Source: Halochromatium roseum
Lineage (GTDB): Bacteria > Pseudomonadota > Gammaproteobacteria > Chromatiales > Chromatiaceae
Assembly: GCF_016653315.1 (NCBI RefSeq)
Contig: NZ_NHSH01000087.1
Coordinates: 1 to 51,697 of the forward strand
Reading direction: 5' to 3'
Length of the DNA: 51,697 nt
In this document: positions 1 to 8,928 of the stretch, piece by piece
Layout: every line of letters begins with the position of its first letter
How positions within the stretch are numbered: position 1 is the stretch's first letter
Made by a program: the position numbers and the translations under genes
Notes under the pieces: model-generated
Database searches by the model: none
The model's input: only the letters and a program-made list of their open reading frames with translations
Told to the model about the DNA's origin: nothing

Positions 1-195
1 AGCAAGTGACTGGTAAGGCCAATACACAAAAAATTGAACGCAAGCATCTTACGCTCAGAACACGTATTAAACGCCTGGCACGGAAAACCATCTGTTTTTC
101 CAAACTCGACGTCATGCACGATACTGTTATTGGGCTTTTTATCAATCGATATGAGTTCGGGCTTGCCGTGTGAGAAACACATGTAGAGCACTACC
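1..195 (+). mobile_element. IS1-family insertion sequence, right end only
   Basis: The window opens inside an IS1-family element. The reading frame up to the stop at 171-173 matches the C-terminus of IS1 InsB-type transposases. The sequence after the stop ends in GAGCACTACC (186-195), so reading inward from the boundary gives GGTAGTGCTC, a plausible IS1-type terminal inverted repeat. From 196 onward an unrelated frame, that of a P-type ATPase, is open without interruption, so the element boundary is placed at 195. The left end and the target-site duplication lie outside the window. The boundary is accurate to within a few bases. Confidence 0.75.
3..173 (+). pseudogene. IS1-family transposase, C-terminal fragment (cut by window edge)
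   Basis: The C-terminal 56 codons of an IS1-type transposase (InsB part) are visible. The frame reads QVTGKANTQKIERKHLTLR, then a basic stretch RIKRLARKTICFSK, and ends near VMHDTVIGLFINRYEF before TGA. E. coli IS1 InsB has the same layout (TQRIERHNLNLR, ARLGRKSLSFSK, LHDKVIG). The protein would catalyse cut-and-paste or replicative movement of the element through a DDE active site, most of which is upstream of the window. Whether the full gene is intact cannot be judged here. Confidence 0.8.
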
Positions 196-1917
196 AAGCT
201 CACCATCACGCGCATTGCGCTGCCGGGGGATGGCCGCATTCGAGTGGAGTCGGGCGAGGATGAGGACGACGATGCGCTGCGGCGTGAGGACGGAGGCGAG
301 GAAGACCGCAATGGCCAGCTCGATGAGGAAATGCAAGCGGCGGTGCGCCGCCTGGCAAGCACTGGCGTGCTCTGTAACGAAGGCGAGCTGCGCGAGACCG
401 ACGACGGCAACGTCGAGACCATTGGCGACACCGTTGACGTGGCATTCCTGGTGCTCGGCCAGCGTCTGGGGCTGAGCCGTGATGAGCTGTTAGTCGATCA
501 TCCGGAGCAGGCTCGGGTGCCGTTCAAGTCCAAGCGCCGCCTTGCCGCCACCTTCAATCAGGGCGATGAGCGGCTAGAAGCGCATGTGAAAGGCGCTGCC
601 GAGGCCGTGCTGCCGCTCTGTGCTGACGCCGAAGAGCTGCAAGCGCAAGTTGATGACTTGAGTGGTCGTGGCTTCCGCGTCCTGGCGCTGGCTGCCGGCG
701 CCGTCGACGGTGATGCGGCCGATGCGGCGCGGCGACTCGAGGAGGGCGAGCTGGGAGGGCTCAATCTACTCGGGCTGGTTGGCCTGATCGACCCTGTGCG
801 CCAAGAGGTGCCCGATGCGGTGCGCCGCTGCCACGAGGCTGGCGTTGGCGTGCGCATGATCACCGGTGATCATCCAGCCACCGGGCTGAGCATCGCCCGT
901 GAGATCGGGATCGCGGAAGACAGTGACGAGGCCGTGACCGGCGCTGAGGTACGATCGTTAGCCGACGACGGTGGAAACGGGGATGACCGCTCACGGCTGG
1001 GCCGCGCTCCAGTCTATGCCCGCGTTGAGCCCGAGCAGAAGACCGCCATTGTCGGGGCGTTACAGGACCAAGGTCACTATGTGGCTGTGACCGGTGACGG
1101 CGTCAACGACGCACCGGCCCTGCGCAAGGCCAACATCGGGGTCGCGATGGGACGGGCCGGCACCGACGTTGCGCGCCGCGCCGCCGACTTGATCCTGACC
1201 GACGACAACTTCGCGTCCATCGTCAACGGTATCGAGCAGGGACGCATCGCCTACGCCAACGTGCGCAAGGTGGTCTGGCTACTGATCAGCACTGGTGCCG
1301 CCGAGATCGTGCTGTTCTTCCTCGCGCTCGCGTTGAACATGCCACTGCCGTTGGGAGCCGTACAGCTGTTGTGGCTCAATCTGGTCACCAACGGCATCCA
1401 AGATGTTGCACTGGCGTTCGAGAAGGGCGAGCCAGGTGTGCTCAAGCGTCCACCCAGGCCCCCTGACGAGCCCATCTTCGACCAACGCATGATCGAGCAG
1501 ACCCTGGTCGCTGGTCTCTACATGGGCGTGGTTGCCTTTGGCGTCTTTTACTGGCTTCAGCAGGTCTGGGGCTGGAATGAGCACGACGCCCGCAACAGCC
1601 TGCTGCTGTTGATGGTGCTCTTTGAGAACGTGCACATCTTCAACTGCCGCTCCGAGGAGCGATCGGCGTTCCGCATCCCGCTGCGAGGGAACCTGCTACT
1701 GATCGGTACGGTGATCGCTGCACAGGCTGTGCACATCCTCGCGATGTACCTCCCGGGGCTGAGCGATGTGCTAGGGGTTGGCCCGGTGCCGCTATGGGAT
1801 TGGGCCATGCTGCTCGGCATCGCCGCATCCCTCCTGTTGGTGATGGAGCTGTTCAAGGTGCTGCGCGTGCCACGCCAACCTCCCGGTCGCGCAAATGCCC
1901 CAGCAGGTGGGGCATAA
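196..1917 (+). pseudogene. P-type cation-transporting ATPase, 5' half removed by IS1-family element
   Basis: This is the C-terminal part (573 codons) of a P2-type cation ATPase. Visible are the nucleotide-binding domain (CNEGEL, KGAAEAVLPLC), the P-domain hinge TGDGVNDAPAL, the MITGDHPATG motif and the C-terminal membrane helices. The frame is open from the IS boundary and begins KLTITRIALPGDG, which in this family directly follows DKTGTLTEN. The element therefore sits immediately after the phosphorylation loop. The actuator domain, helices M1-M4 and the aspartate are missing. A GTG at 244 could start translation, but the product would be inactive. An intact relative of the same family lies at 35053-38115. 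The 5' half may survive on the other side of the IS, outside this window. The family call is firm; the transported ion (Ca2+, Na+, K+ or H+) is not known. Confidence 0.85.
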
Positions 1918-2128
1918 AGACCGCCGTCTGTTGGGAACTGTGCGGCGCTGGGCTTCCACTTGGCCGCCTGCTAGGCCGTTTGGGCGAGGCAATGCGGTCC
2001 GTCCGCACTGGCACGCTGTTCGCTAATCCTCTCGGTAAGAATCAACGCGACAGCCATTCTGCGATTGGCGCCCAGTCGCACGGTTGCTTGCACGCCTATC
2101 GCCTCGCAGTACGAACGGAGCCTGAACC

Positions 2129-3130
2129 ATGAAGATCTATGTCTTTGATGTCGAGAACTGGGAAGCCGGAGCCTTCGATCGTCTGGACGGCGAGCACGAG
2201 ATCGAGTTCACCAGCGAGCCATTGCGCCCGGCAAACGCCTCGCGCTACGCGGATGCCGAAGCAGTAAGCACCTTTATCTACTCCTCGATCGACCGGGACG
2301 TCTTGGCAGAAATGCCCAAGCTCGAGGTGATTGCATCACGCTCGACCGGTGTCGATTACATCGATGTGGACCGCTGCCGCGAGCGCGGCGTTACGGTGAC
2401 CAATGTGCCGGACTATGGCAAGACGACGGTCGCCGAACATGTCTTCGCGCTGTTATTGACCCTCAGCCACCGCATGGAGGAGGCGGTTCAGCGCACCCGT
2501 CGCGGCGATTTCACCGCGCAAGGTCTACAGGGATTTGACCTGCGGGGAAAGACGATCGGAGTGGTCGGTACCGGCGATATCGGCCGTGCCGTGATCGATA
2601 TCGCCCGCGGCATTGGGATGGAGGTGTTGGCCTTCGACGTCAAGCCAGATTCGCGAGCGGCCCGCGAGCAGGGGTTCACCTATGTCGCACTGGACCAACT
2701 ACTTGCAGGTTCGAATGTGATCACGCTACATGTTCCCGGCCATGAGAAGACCCGGAACATGATCTCGAGCGAGCAGTTCGACCGCATGCACGATGGCGCC
2801 ATTCTGATCAATACAGCGCGCGGCAGCATCGTTGACCACCGCGCGTTGGCGCGTGCCTTAGTGGAGGGCAAGGTCGCCGCGGCCGGCCTGGATGTGCTGC
2901 CGGAGGAGCCCGTGGTGCGCGAGGAGGCGGAGCTTCTGCGCTCAGTCTATGAGAGCCGCCACGATCTTAACAACCTGCTGGCGGGGCAGGTGCTGATCCA
3001 TCTCCGCAATGTGATTGTCACGCCGCACAGCGCCTTCAATACACGGGAGGCGGTTGAGCGCATCCTGGAGACGACGGTCGACAACTTGGCAGCCTATGCC
3101 GAGGGCGAGCCGCGTAACATCGCGGCCTGA
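2129..3130 (+). CDS. D-isomer specific 2-hydroxyacid dehydrogenase (D-lactate dehydrogenase-like)
   Basis: An NAD-dependent oxidoreductase of 333 residues that interconverts a 2-oxoacid and a D-2-hydroxyacid, most likely pyruvate and D-lactate. The Rossmann motif GVVGTGDIG lies near residues 145-153. The family catalytic Arg is in NTARGSIVD, the Glu in LPEEPV and the His in TPHSAFNT. Length matches fermentative LdhA-type enzymes. The ATG at 2129 has GGAG about 10 bases upstream, and 211 bases without a gene separate it from the ATPase fragment. It follows that P-type ATPase in the same direction, and the pair would fit a role in dark or anaerobic energy metabolism (inference). Substrate could also be another 2-oxoacid; the sequence alone does not decide. 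Confidence 0.85.
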   Translation: MKIYVFDVENWEAGAFDRLDGEHEIEFTSEPLRPANASRYADAEAVSTFIYSSIDRDVLAEMPKLEVIASRSTGVDYIDVDRCRERGVTVTNVPDYGKTTVAEHVFALLLTLSHRMEEAVQRTRRGDFTAQGLQGFDLRGKTIGVVGTGDIGRAVIDIARGIGMEVLAFDVKPDSRAAREQGFTYVALDQLLAGSNVITLHVPGHEKTRNMISSEQFDRMHDGAILINTARGSIVDHRALARALVEGKVAAAGLDVLPEEPVVREEAELLRSVYESRHDLNNLLAGQVLIHLRNVIVTPHSAFNTREAVERILETTVDNLAAYAEGEPRNIAA

Positions 3131-3240
3131 GGAATTCCTTAAGCGGAGCCAAGGCCCGTCTCGATTGCCGGCACAGTGCGCCGATCTGTGCAACTCGGCC
3201 TTAGAGGCTGTTGTGCGGCTGGCTCGGCATTGACCGAGGA

Positions 3241-4098
3241 TCAATGCACCGGCGGGTCGGTGCGCGGAACCTCATCGACCGGGGCGACCGGCTCGTCGGG
3301 CTTGCGCGGCGGCGTTGCGTCCTCGGGAACCTCGTTGATCATCATCTCCGGTGTCTCGTAGCCCTCGAGATTGCGCACACAAACGGCGAGCTGCTCGCCA
3401 TCCCAGCGCAGCTCGTTGAAGCTCGGCGGGGTTGAGCGCAGCCGCCGCGATAGGGTGCCGGCCCCGATCATCCGCACCGAGCCCTGCACCGTCTCCTGGG
3501 TGAGGTCGAAGGCGTCATGGACATGGCCCGAGAGCACGGCAAGCACCTCGCGCTTGGCCAGCTCGGTCATCGCCTTCTGGCCGTGTCTGGTCAATGCGGT
3601 GCCTTGGGTGCCGGCTTCTCGCAGCGGGTGATGGGCGGTCACCAGCGCGCGTGTCCCCTCGGGTAGCGCATCGAGCCGCGCGAGGCATCGCTCCAACGCC
3701 GCCTCGGTCACCCAGCCTTTCGACCAGTTCGGGCGTGGCTGCCAGCGCGCGACGGTCTTGAGCGGCACGATGGCAAGCCCTGGCAGATCGATTGGCAGCT
3801 CCACCTTGTCGGCGATGGCCCGAATCCGCTTGTACGGATCGAAGAAGCGCTGGATCGGGTTGAAATAGGGCAGATCGTGATTGCCCACCTCGACCGTGAC
3901 CGGGGCCTCGAGCGCGCGTATCCAGGCGCAGGCCGCATCGAACTCGTGCTGCCGTGCACGCATGGTCAGATCACCGGTGATGGCCACCGCGTCAGGCTGC
4001 TTGTCGGCAATCTCTTGCTTCACCCAGTCCAGGGCGCGATTGTCCTCGAGCCCGAAATGGATGTCGCTCAGATGGAACAGGAGATAGGGATCAGTCAT
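3241..4098 (-). CDS. Calcineurin-like metallophosphoesterase (Icc/CpdA type)
   Basis: A 285-residue phosphoesterase with the full two-metal motif set: SDIHFG, ITGDLT, GNHD, TAHHP and GHVHD, in the order of the class III cyclic nucleotide phosphodiesterase-like family. It probably hydrolyses a phosphodiester (cAMP or another nucleotide) in the cytoplasm. The frame is open 12 codons further upstream, but the ATG at 4098 starts MTDPYLLFHLSDIHFG, which matches the family N-terminus. The C-terminal 40 residues are proline- and acid-rich (PPRKPDEPVAPVDEVP) and look disordered. The gene is convergent with the dehydrogenase and divergent from the Uma2 gene. Confidence 0.85.
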   Translation of the reverse strand: MTDPYLLFHLSDIHFGLEDNRALDWVKQEIADKQPDAVAITGDLTMRARQHEFDAACAWIRALEAPVTVEVGNHDLPYFNPIQRFFDPYKRIRAIADKVELPIDLPGLAIVPLKTVARWQPRPNWSKGWVTEAALERCLARLDALPEGTRALVTAHHPLREAGTQGTALTRHGQKAMTELAKREVLAVLSGHVHDAFDLTQETVQGSVRMIGAGTLSRRLRSTPPSFNELRWDGEQLAVCVRNLEGYETPEMMINEVPEDATPPRKPDEPVAPVDEVPRTDPPVH

Positions 4099-4279
4099 CG
4101 GTAGAACTCTCAGAAAAAGGATTTGCAGGGACAATACTCGCAGGGGAAAGCGCTCATTGGTGCAGGGCGCTCTTGGTTGCGGCCGCGAGCCGATTCGTCT
4201 TGATGCTGGGCATCCAGCCGAGTGCTAAGCTGGATGCAGTGATCAAGACCCTCAGTGGCTGACTTGCGAGCAACACCTG

Positions 4280-4846
4280 ATGGAAGCACAGCGATTTCTC
4301 ACTATCGAAGACCTGCTAGCCTGGCCTGGCGACGAACGCGTTGAGCTGATCGACGGCGAGATCGTGCAGCGGCCGATGAGCCGTTTCGAGCATGGTCAGG
4401 CGCAAACCGCGCTGATTGGTCAATCATTCCCCCTCGTCACGCAACGGCAGCCGGGCGGTTGGTGGATCGTTCCCGAGATCAGTGTCCGTTACAACGAGCA
4501 CCATTGTCCCAGCCACGACCTGGCCGGCTGGCGCAAGGAGCGGCTGCCGGAGCGTCCCGCCGGCGTCATGACGGTGTTGCCGGATTGGGTCTGCGAGATC
4601 CTCTCCCCAGGCCATGAGGGCAAGGACACGGTCACCCACTTTCTGCGCCTCCAACGTGCCGGCGTTCCGTTCTATTGGATTGTCTCACCCGAGGACCGAG
4701 CGCTGATCGCCTATGCCCTGGATGACGGTGGCTACCGCGCCCTGTTCACGGTCGAAGGCCCGGACGAGACCGCAGCCAAGGTACGCATCCCGCCGTTCGA
4801 GGTGATTGAGATCGACCTAAGCCTCCTGTTCGGCGGTCTTGGATGA
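4280..4846 (+). CDS. Uma2 family endonuclease (DUF820, PD-(D/E)XK fold)
   Basis: A 188-residue protein of the Uma2/DUF820 family, a restriction-endonuclease-like fold that is abundant in cyanobacteria and Chromatiaceae. Family marks are ELIDGEIV near residue 25, HDLAGWRKER, CEILSPGHEGKD and VPFYWIVSP. The D of HDLAGW and the E of EILSP would be the metal-binding pair. Biological role is unknown; such genes often sit in mobile or repeat-rich regions. It runs into the 3' end of the RND gene on the other strand (30-base convergent overlap). It starts at ATG 4280, 16 bases after an in-frame stop region, with only a weak ribosome site. Confidence 0.8.
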   Translation: MEAQRFLTIEDLLAWPGDERVELIDGEIVQRPMSRFEHGQAQTALIGQSFPLVTQRQPGGWWIVPEISVRYNEHHCPSHDLAGWRKERLPERPAGVMTVLPDWVCEILSPGHEGKDTVTHFLRLQRAGVPFYWIVSPEDRALIAYALDDGGYRALFTVEGPDETAAKVRIPPFEVIEIDLSLLFGGLG

Positions 4847-7800
4847 CTGCCTGGTCCCATCAAAGGCCCAGCCGGTGGCGATGCAGCCCAGCGGCACCAC
4901 GATCAGCGTTAGCGGCACCGCGACGATCGGTCCGAACAGCAGCGAGATCGCCATGCCCTGAAAGATGGGATCGAACAGGATCGCGAAGGCGCCGGCCATC
5001 ATGGTCAGGTCGGTGACCCAGACCGGCCGCAGCCGGGTGCGACCGGCCTCGACCACGGCCTCGCGCACCGATAGGCCGCGGTTCACGGCGTCCTGGGCGA
5101 AGTCCACCAGCAGGATCGAGTTACGCACCTCGATGCCGGCCAGCGCGATGAAGCCGATCATCGAGGTCGCAGTGAACTCGGCGCCGAGCAGCCAGTGGCC
5201 CGGCACGATGCCAATCAGCGTCAGTGGGATCGGCGCCATGATCACGGCCGGATGGATGAAGTTGCGGAACTCAGCCACCAGCAGCAAGTAGATCAGCGCC
5301 AATGCCGCGCCGAAGGCGATGCCGAGGTCACGGAAGGTCTTGTAGGTCACGGTCCACTCGCCTGACCATTCGAAGGCGGTCGTGCCGGGTTTCGGTGGGC
5401 CGGTGAGGGTGCCGCGCGGCGCCTTAGTCCCATCCGGCGCGACATAGTCCTCGAGGTCTTGCTCGACCTGAAGCATGCCGTAGATCGGTGCCCCGAGGCG
5501 GCCCTCCATGCCGGCGGTGACGTACTCGACCGGTCGCAGGTCCTTGTGATAGATCAGCGGATCGGCCGGCACCTCGATGAAGCGCCCGAGTTCAGCCAAT
5601 GGCACCATGCGCCGCTCGCCGCTGCTGGCCGGGATCGGCAACTCGCCGAGGCGATGGAGTTGGGTGCGAGTGGCCAGCGGCAGTTGGAGCTTGATCTTCA
5701 CCGGCTCCAGCGAGCGATCCTGCGCAATGTCGCCGAGGCTGTAGCCGCCCATTGCCATCGCCAGGTTGCGGGTGATGCTGTCGACATCGACGCCGTTGCG
5801 GCTCGCTTTCTCGTTGTCCACCTGGAAGTGCCAACGGCTGTGTGGTGCTTGCATCCGGCTATCCACATCGACCACCCCGTCGGCAGCTGTGAACATCTCG
5901 GTCAGGTCCTCGGCAAAGCCGCGCCGCCCTGCAGGCGATGGCGCATAGACCTCCGCCACCAGGGTCTGCAGGACTGGCGGCCCCGGCGGCATCTCCACCA
6001 CGCTGATGTGGGCGTCGTGCTCCTTGGCCAGCGGTGTGAGCTGCTCGCGCACGGCCTGGGCGATGGCGTGGCTACTCCGCTCGCGCTCCTCTTTATCTAG
6101 CAGCCGTACCTGGATATCGGCCAGCCAGGGGTCCTGGCGCAGGTAGTAATGCCGGACCAAGCCGTTGAAGTCGAACGGGGCTGCGGTGCCAACATAGGCT
6201 TGCAATGAGCGTACCTCGGGGACGCTGCGCAGCCGCTGCGCGAGCTGATGGGCGGCATTGGCGGTTGTTGGCAGCGAGGTGCCCTCGGGCAGGTCGATGA
6301 CCACATCGATCTCCGGCTTGTTGTCATAGGGCAGCATCTTCACCGTCACCGCTTTTAGCGGCAGCAGGGCCACGGCGACGACGAAGGCGACGATGATGGC
6401 GATCAGGAACGCCCAGCGCGCCGGCCGCCTCTCGATCAGGGGCTCGATCAGCGGTCGGTAGGCGCGATCGATCCAGCCCTGCAGGCGCTTCTCACGACTT
6501 GCAGAGCGCTCCAGCGCCGCGAGCTTCGGCCGCAGCCGGTAGGCGAGCCAGGGCGTGAAGACGAAGGCCGCGAACAGCGAGAACAGCATCGCCACCGAGC
6601 CTAGGATCGGGATCGGTCGCATGTAGGGTCCCATCATCCCGGTGACGAAGCCCATCGGCAGCAGCGCTGCGAGGACGGTCAGGGTGGCGATGATGGTTGG
6701 ATTGCCGACCTCGCCGACGGCGTCGATGGCGACGGCCTTCGCGGTTGCGCCCTCGGCGAGCCAGCGCCGGAAGATGTTCTCGACCACCACGGTGGCGTCA
6801 TCGACCAGGATGCCGATCGAGAAGATCAGCGCGAATAGGCTGACCCGGTTGATCGTGAAGCCGAGTGCCCCGGCCGACCAGACCGTCATCAGGATCACCA
6901 CCGGGATCACGGCCAACACGATCAACGCCGGCCGTAGACCGATCGCGATCAGCGACAAGAGCGCGACAGCGGCCGTAGCGCCGACCAGCGACAGCAGCAG
7001 CTCATTGACCTTGCGATTGGCGGTCTCACCGTAGTTGCGGGTGATCGCCACCTGCACCTGCTCCGGGATCATCGACCCCTTGAGCTGCTCGAGCCGCTGC
7101 AACAGGTCATGGGTCACGGTCACGCCATTGGCGCCGGACTGTTTAGCGATGGCGATCGTGACCGCACCGGCACCGTTAGCCGAGTCATCTGCCGGATGGC
7201 TCGGGCCGGTGTAGAAGAACACCGCCCGGTCGGCGCGCTCGGCGCCTGCATTGACCCTGGCCACGTCGCTGACGTAGACGGGCTGCCCGCCCTTGGTATC
7301 GACGACCAGACGCTCGATCTCGCGGGCGCCCTCAAGGTCGTGCCCGGCTGAGACCGAGCGATGGGTCGCACCTTGCTCGACGCTGCCGGTGCCGCGCCCG
7401 GCATTGGCGCTGCGGATGGTCTCGGCGAGCTGGTCCAGACTGAGCCCGTAGCCACGCAGCTGCTCCGGCTGCGGCTCGATGCCGATCTCGCGCTTGCGGC
7501 CGCCGACGACGAAGCCATTGCCGGTGTTCTCGACCTGCTTGAGCTCCTGCAGCAGCTGCAGCCCGAGCATCCGTAATCGGGCATCGTCGATCTCCTCGGA
7601 CCAAAGGGTCAGGGTCAGCACCGGCACGTCATCGATGGTCTTCGGCTGCACCAGCCACTCGGTCAGGTCCGGCGGCACCTGATCGAGATTGGATTCAATG
7701 GTGTCATGGACCGCGACCACGGCGGGGTCGATCGGGGTGCCCACCTCGAAGCGCACCGTCACCAGCCCCTCCTCGCGACGGCTGACCGAATAGACGTGCT

Positions 7801-8155
7801 CGACAGCATCCAGCTCGCTCATCATCCGCTCCAGCGGCTCCACCGCCAGCCGGGCGACCTGGCCGGACGAGGCGCCCGGATAGCGCAGCCTGATATCGAC
7901 CATCGGCACCGAGATGTCCGGGTCCTCCTGCCGCGGGGTGGTCAGCAGACCAAGGATGCCGATCCCCAGCGTCGCCAGTAGCAGCAAGGGCGTCAGTGGC
8001 GAGTCGATGAAGAAGGCCGCGATCTGTCCGGCGATGCCGCGACCCCGTCCGGTCTCATCTGGACGCTCAGCCGAACGGCCGTCCGGGGTCTCAGTCTTCG
8101 CGGCATCGTTGGGAGCAGTGTTGAGGTCGGTCTCGGCAGGGTCATTGGTAGACAT
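4817..8155 (-). CDS. RND-family efflux transporter permease subunit (AcrB/SwrC-like)
   Basis: A 1112-residue inner-membrane proton/drug or metal antiporter. The sequence shows the RND plan: one helix (residues about 48-66), a large periplasmic loop (PRQEDPDISVPMVDIRLRYPG), helices 2-6, a second periplasmic loop, and helices 8-12. The proton-relay Asp pair is in GILVDDATVVVEN (about D452-D453). The ATG at 8155 is preferred over an in-frame TTG two codons upstream. The first 45 residues are a polar, low-complexity extension. The rhodanese gene lies 60 bases upstream on the same strand, so they are probably cotranscribed. No membrane-fusion protein or outer-membrane channel is adjacent, so partners must be encoded elsewhere. 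Substrate unknown. Confidence 0.85.
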   Translation of the reverse strand: MSTNDPAETDLNTAPNDAAKTETPDGRSAERPDETGRGRGIAGQIAAFFIDSPLTPLLLLATLGIGILGLLTTPRQEDPDISVPMVDIRLRYPGASSGQVARLAVEPLERMMSELDAVEHVYSVSRREEGLVTVRFEVGTPIDPAVVAVHDTIESNLDQVPPDLTEWLVQPKTIDDVPVLTLTLWSEEIDDARLRMLGLQLLQELKQVENTGNGFVVGGRKREIGIEPQPEQLRGYGLSLDQLAETIRSANAGRGTGSVEQGATHRSVSAGHDLEGAREIERLVVDTKGGQPVYVSDVARVNAGAERADRAVFFYTGPSHPADDSANGAGAVTIAIAKQSGANGVTVTHDLLQRLEQLKGSMIPEQVQVAITRNYGETANRKVNELLLSLVGATAAVALLSLIAIGLRPALIVLAVIPVVILMTVWSAGALGFTINRVSLFALIFSIGILVDDATVVVENIFRRWLAEGATAKAVAIDAVGEVGNPTIIATLTVLAALLPMGFVTGMMGPYMRPIPILGSVAMLFSLFAAFVFTPWLAYRLRPKLAALERSASREKRLQGWIDRAYRPLIEPLIERRPARWAFLIAIIVAFVVAVALLPLKAVTVKMLPYDNKPEIDVVIDLPEGTSLPTTANAAHQLAQRLRSVPEVRSLQAYVGTAAPFDFNGLVRHYYLRQDPWLADIQVRLLDKEERERSSHAIAQAVREQLTPLAKEHDAHISVVEMPPGPPVLQTLVAEVYAPSPAGRRGFAEDLTEMFTAADGVVDVDSRMQAPHSRWHFQVDNEKASRNGVDVDSITRNLAMAMGGYSLGDIAQDRSLEPVKIKLQLPLATRTQLHRLGELPIPASSGERRMVPLAELGRFIEVPADPLIYHKDLRPVEYVTAGMEGRLGAPIYGMLQVEQDLEDYVAPDGTKAPRGTLTGPPKPGTTAFEWSGEWTVTYKTFRDLGIAFGAALALIYLLLVAEFRNFIHPAVIMAPIPLTLIGIVPGHWLLGAEFTATSMIGFIALAGIEVRNSILLVDFAQDAVNRGLSVREAVVEAGRTRLRPVWVTDLTMMAGAFAILFDPIFQGMAISLLFGPIVAVPLTLIVVPLGCIATGWAFDGTRQSSKTAEQEA

Positions 8156-8215
8156 GGGCAAACGCAGGGCTCAACGATGGATCATGAATCGGGTGATTTG
8201 CACCGCTGATGGCGG

Positions 8216-8581
8216 CTATGCCCCAGCCGCTTCGTCGTTCGTCGCGATGGCCTCGCCCTCGACCGGGTAGCCGGCGTCCATCCAGTCCTCGATCCCGCCT
8301 GCATACCGATATAGGTCGTTGAAGCCCGCCTGCTCGAGCCGCTTGGCCGCTGCATGCGAGGCATTGCAGTCGAAGTTGGAGCAGTAGAGCACGATGCGGC
8401 TGTCCTCGTTCGCCCCGAGCGCTCGAATGCGCTCATCAAATCCTTTGTCTGCCACCGGCACATTGTGCGAATCAGGGATATGCGCCTGCGCGAAGGCCGC
8501 TGGGTCGAGCACATTGACGAGTAAGACATCGTCGCCGTGGTCGATCATCGCCTTAAGCTCCTCTCGCGTTAGCGTCTGCAT
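8216..8581 (-). CDS. Rhodanese-like domain protein
   Basis: A single-domain rhodanese of about 121 residues that likely carries or transfers sulfane sulfur. The fold is recognisable from LLVNVLDPAAFAQAHIPDSHNVP and the loop LYCSNFDCNAS, whose first Cys (about C67) is the expected persulfide residue; a second Cys (C72) sits in the same loop. In-frame ATGs exist at 8599 and 8587, but AGGAGG is 7 bases from the ATG at 8581 and almost touches the 8587 one, so MQTLTREEL is taken as the start. It precedes the RND permease and is probably in its operon. The loop spacing C-x4-C is longer than the standard C-x4-R/S loop, so activity is not certain. Confidence 0.85.
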   Translation of the reverse strand: MQTLTREELKAMIDHGDDVLLVNVLDPAAFAQAHIPDSHNVPVADKGFDERIRALGANEDSRIVLYCSNFDCNASHAAAKRLEQAGFNDLYRYAGGIEDWMDAGYPVEGEAIATNDEAAGA

Positions 8582-8928
8582 AGCCATTCCTCCTAACAAG
8601 GTTCGAGCGGGTCTGCCGACGGACTCGGCTGGTCTGTCCGTTCGGTCTCAATGAGGTCTGCGCTGATGCGATCCCTGAAGACCGCTCAGCAGAGCGCTCA
8701 GCGTCGTTGCCTTAGCAAGCAAGTCGAGTACCAGGCGCAGAGGGCGCTATGCCCTGCATGCCATTGCGATGGCATTCCGCTGCGATGCCCGCTGCAGATT
8801 CCCCTCAGGTCACAGAGACGAGTGGCATGTTCGATGCATCCGATGCAAGCGATGCTCAGGGATTCGCCGGCTGCGCCGAGCACCCCAGCATCATCTCTTG
8901 TGTCATCGATCATCTTAGGAGGTCCCTC
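8582..8928. other. Divergent intergenic region, rhodanese / SYLF gene
   Basis: About 350 bases between two divergent genes, so promoters for both are expected here. No convincing -35/-10 pair could be assigned by eye. The stretch is rich in GATG/CATG-type short repeats (for example GCGATGGCATTCCGCTGCGATG around 8766-8788) but no clear operator. An upstream in-frame extension of the SYLF gene covers part of it but lacks coding character. Confidence 0.4.

Noticed and set aside
1792-2132. Short frames between the ATPase fragment and the dehydrogenase gene
   Set aside because: Overlap the ATPase end in other frames, with no family resemblance.
8749-8928. N-terminal extension of the SYLF protein
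   Set aside because: The upstream codons have no signal peptide or coding character, and AGGAGG plus a good signal peptide fix the start at 8929.
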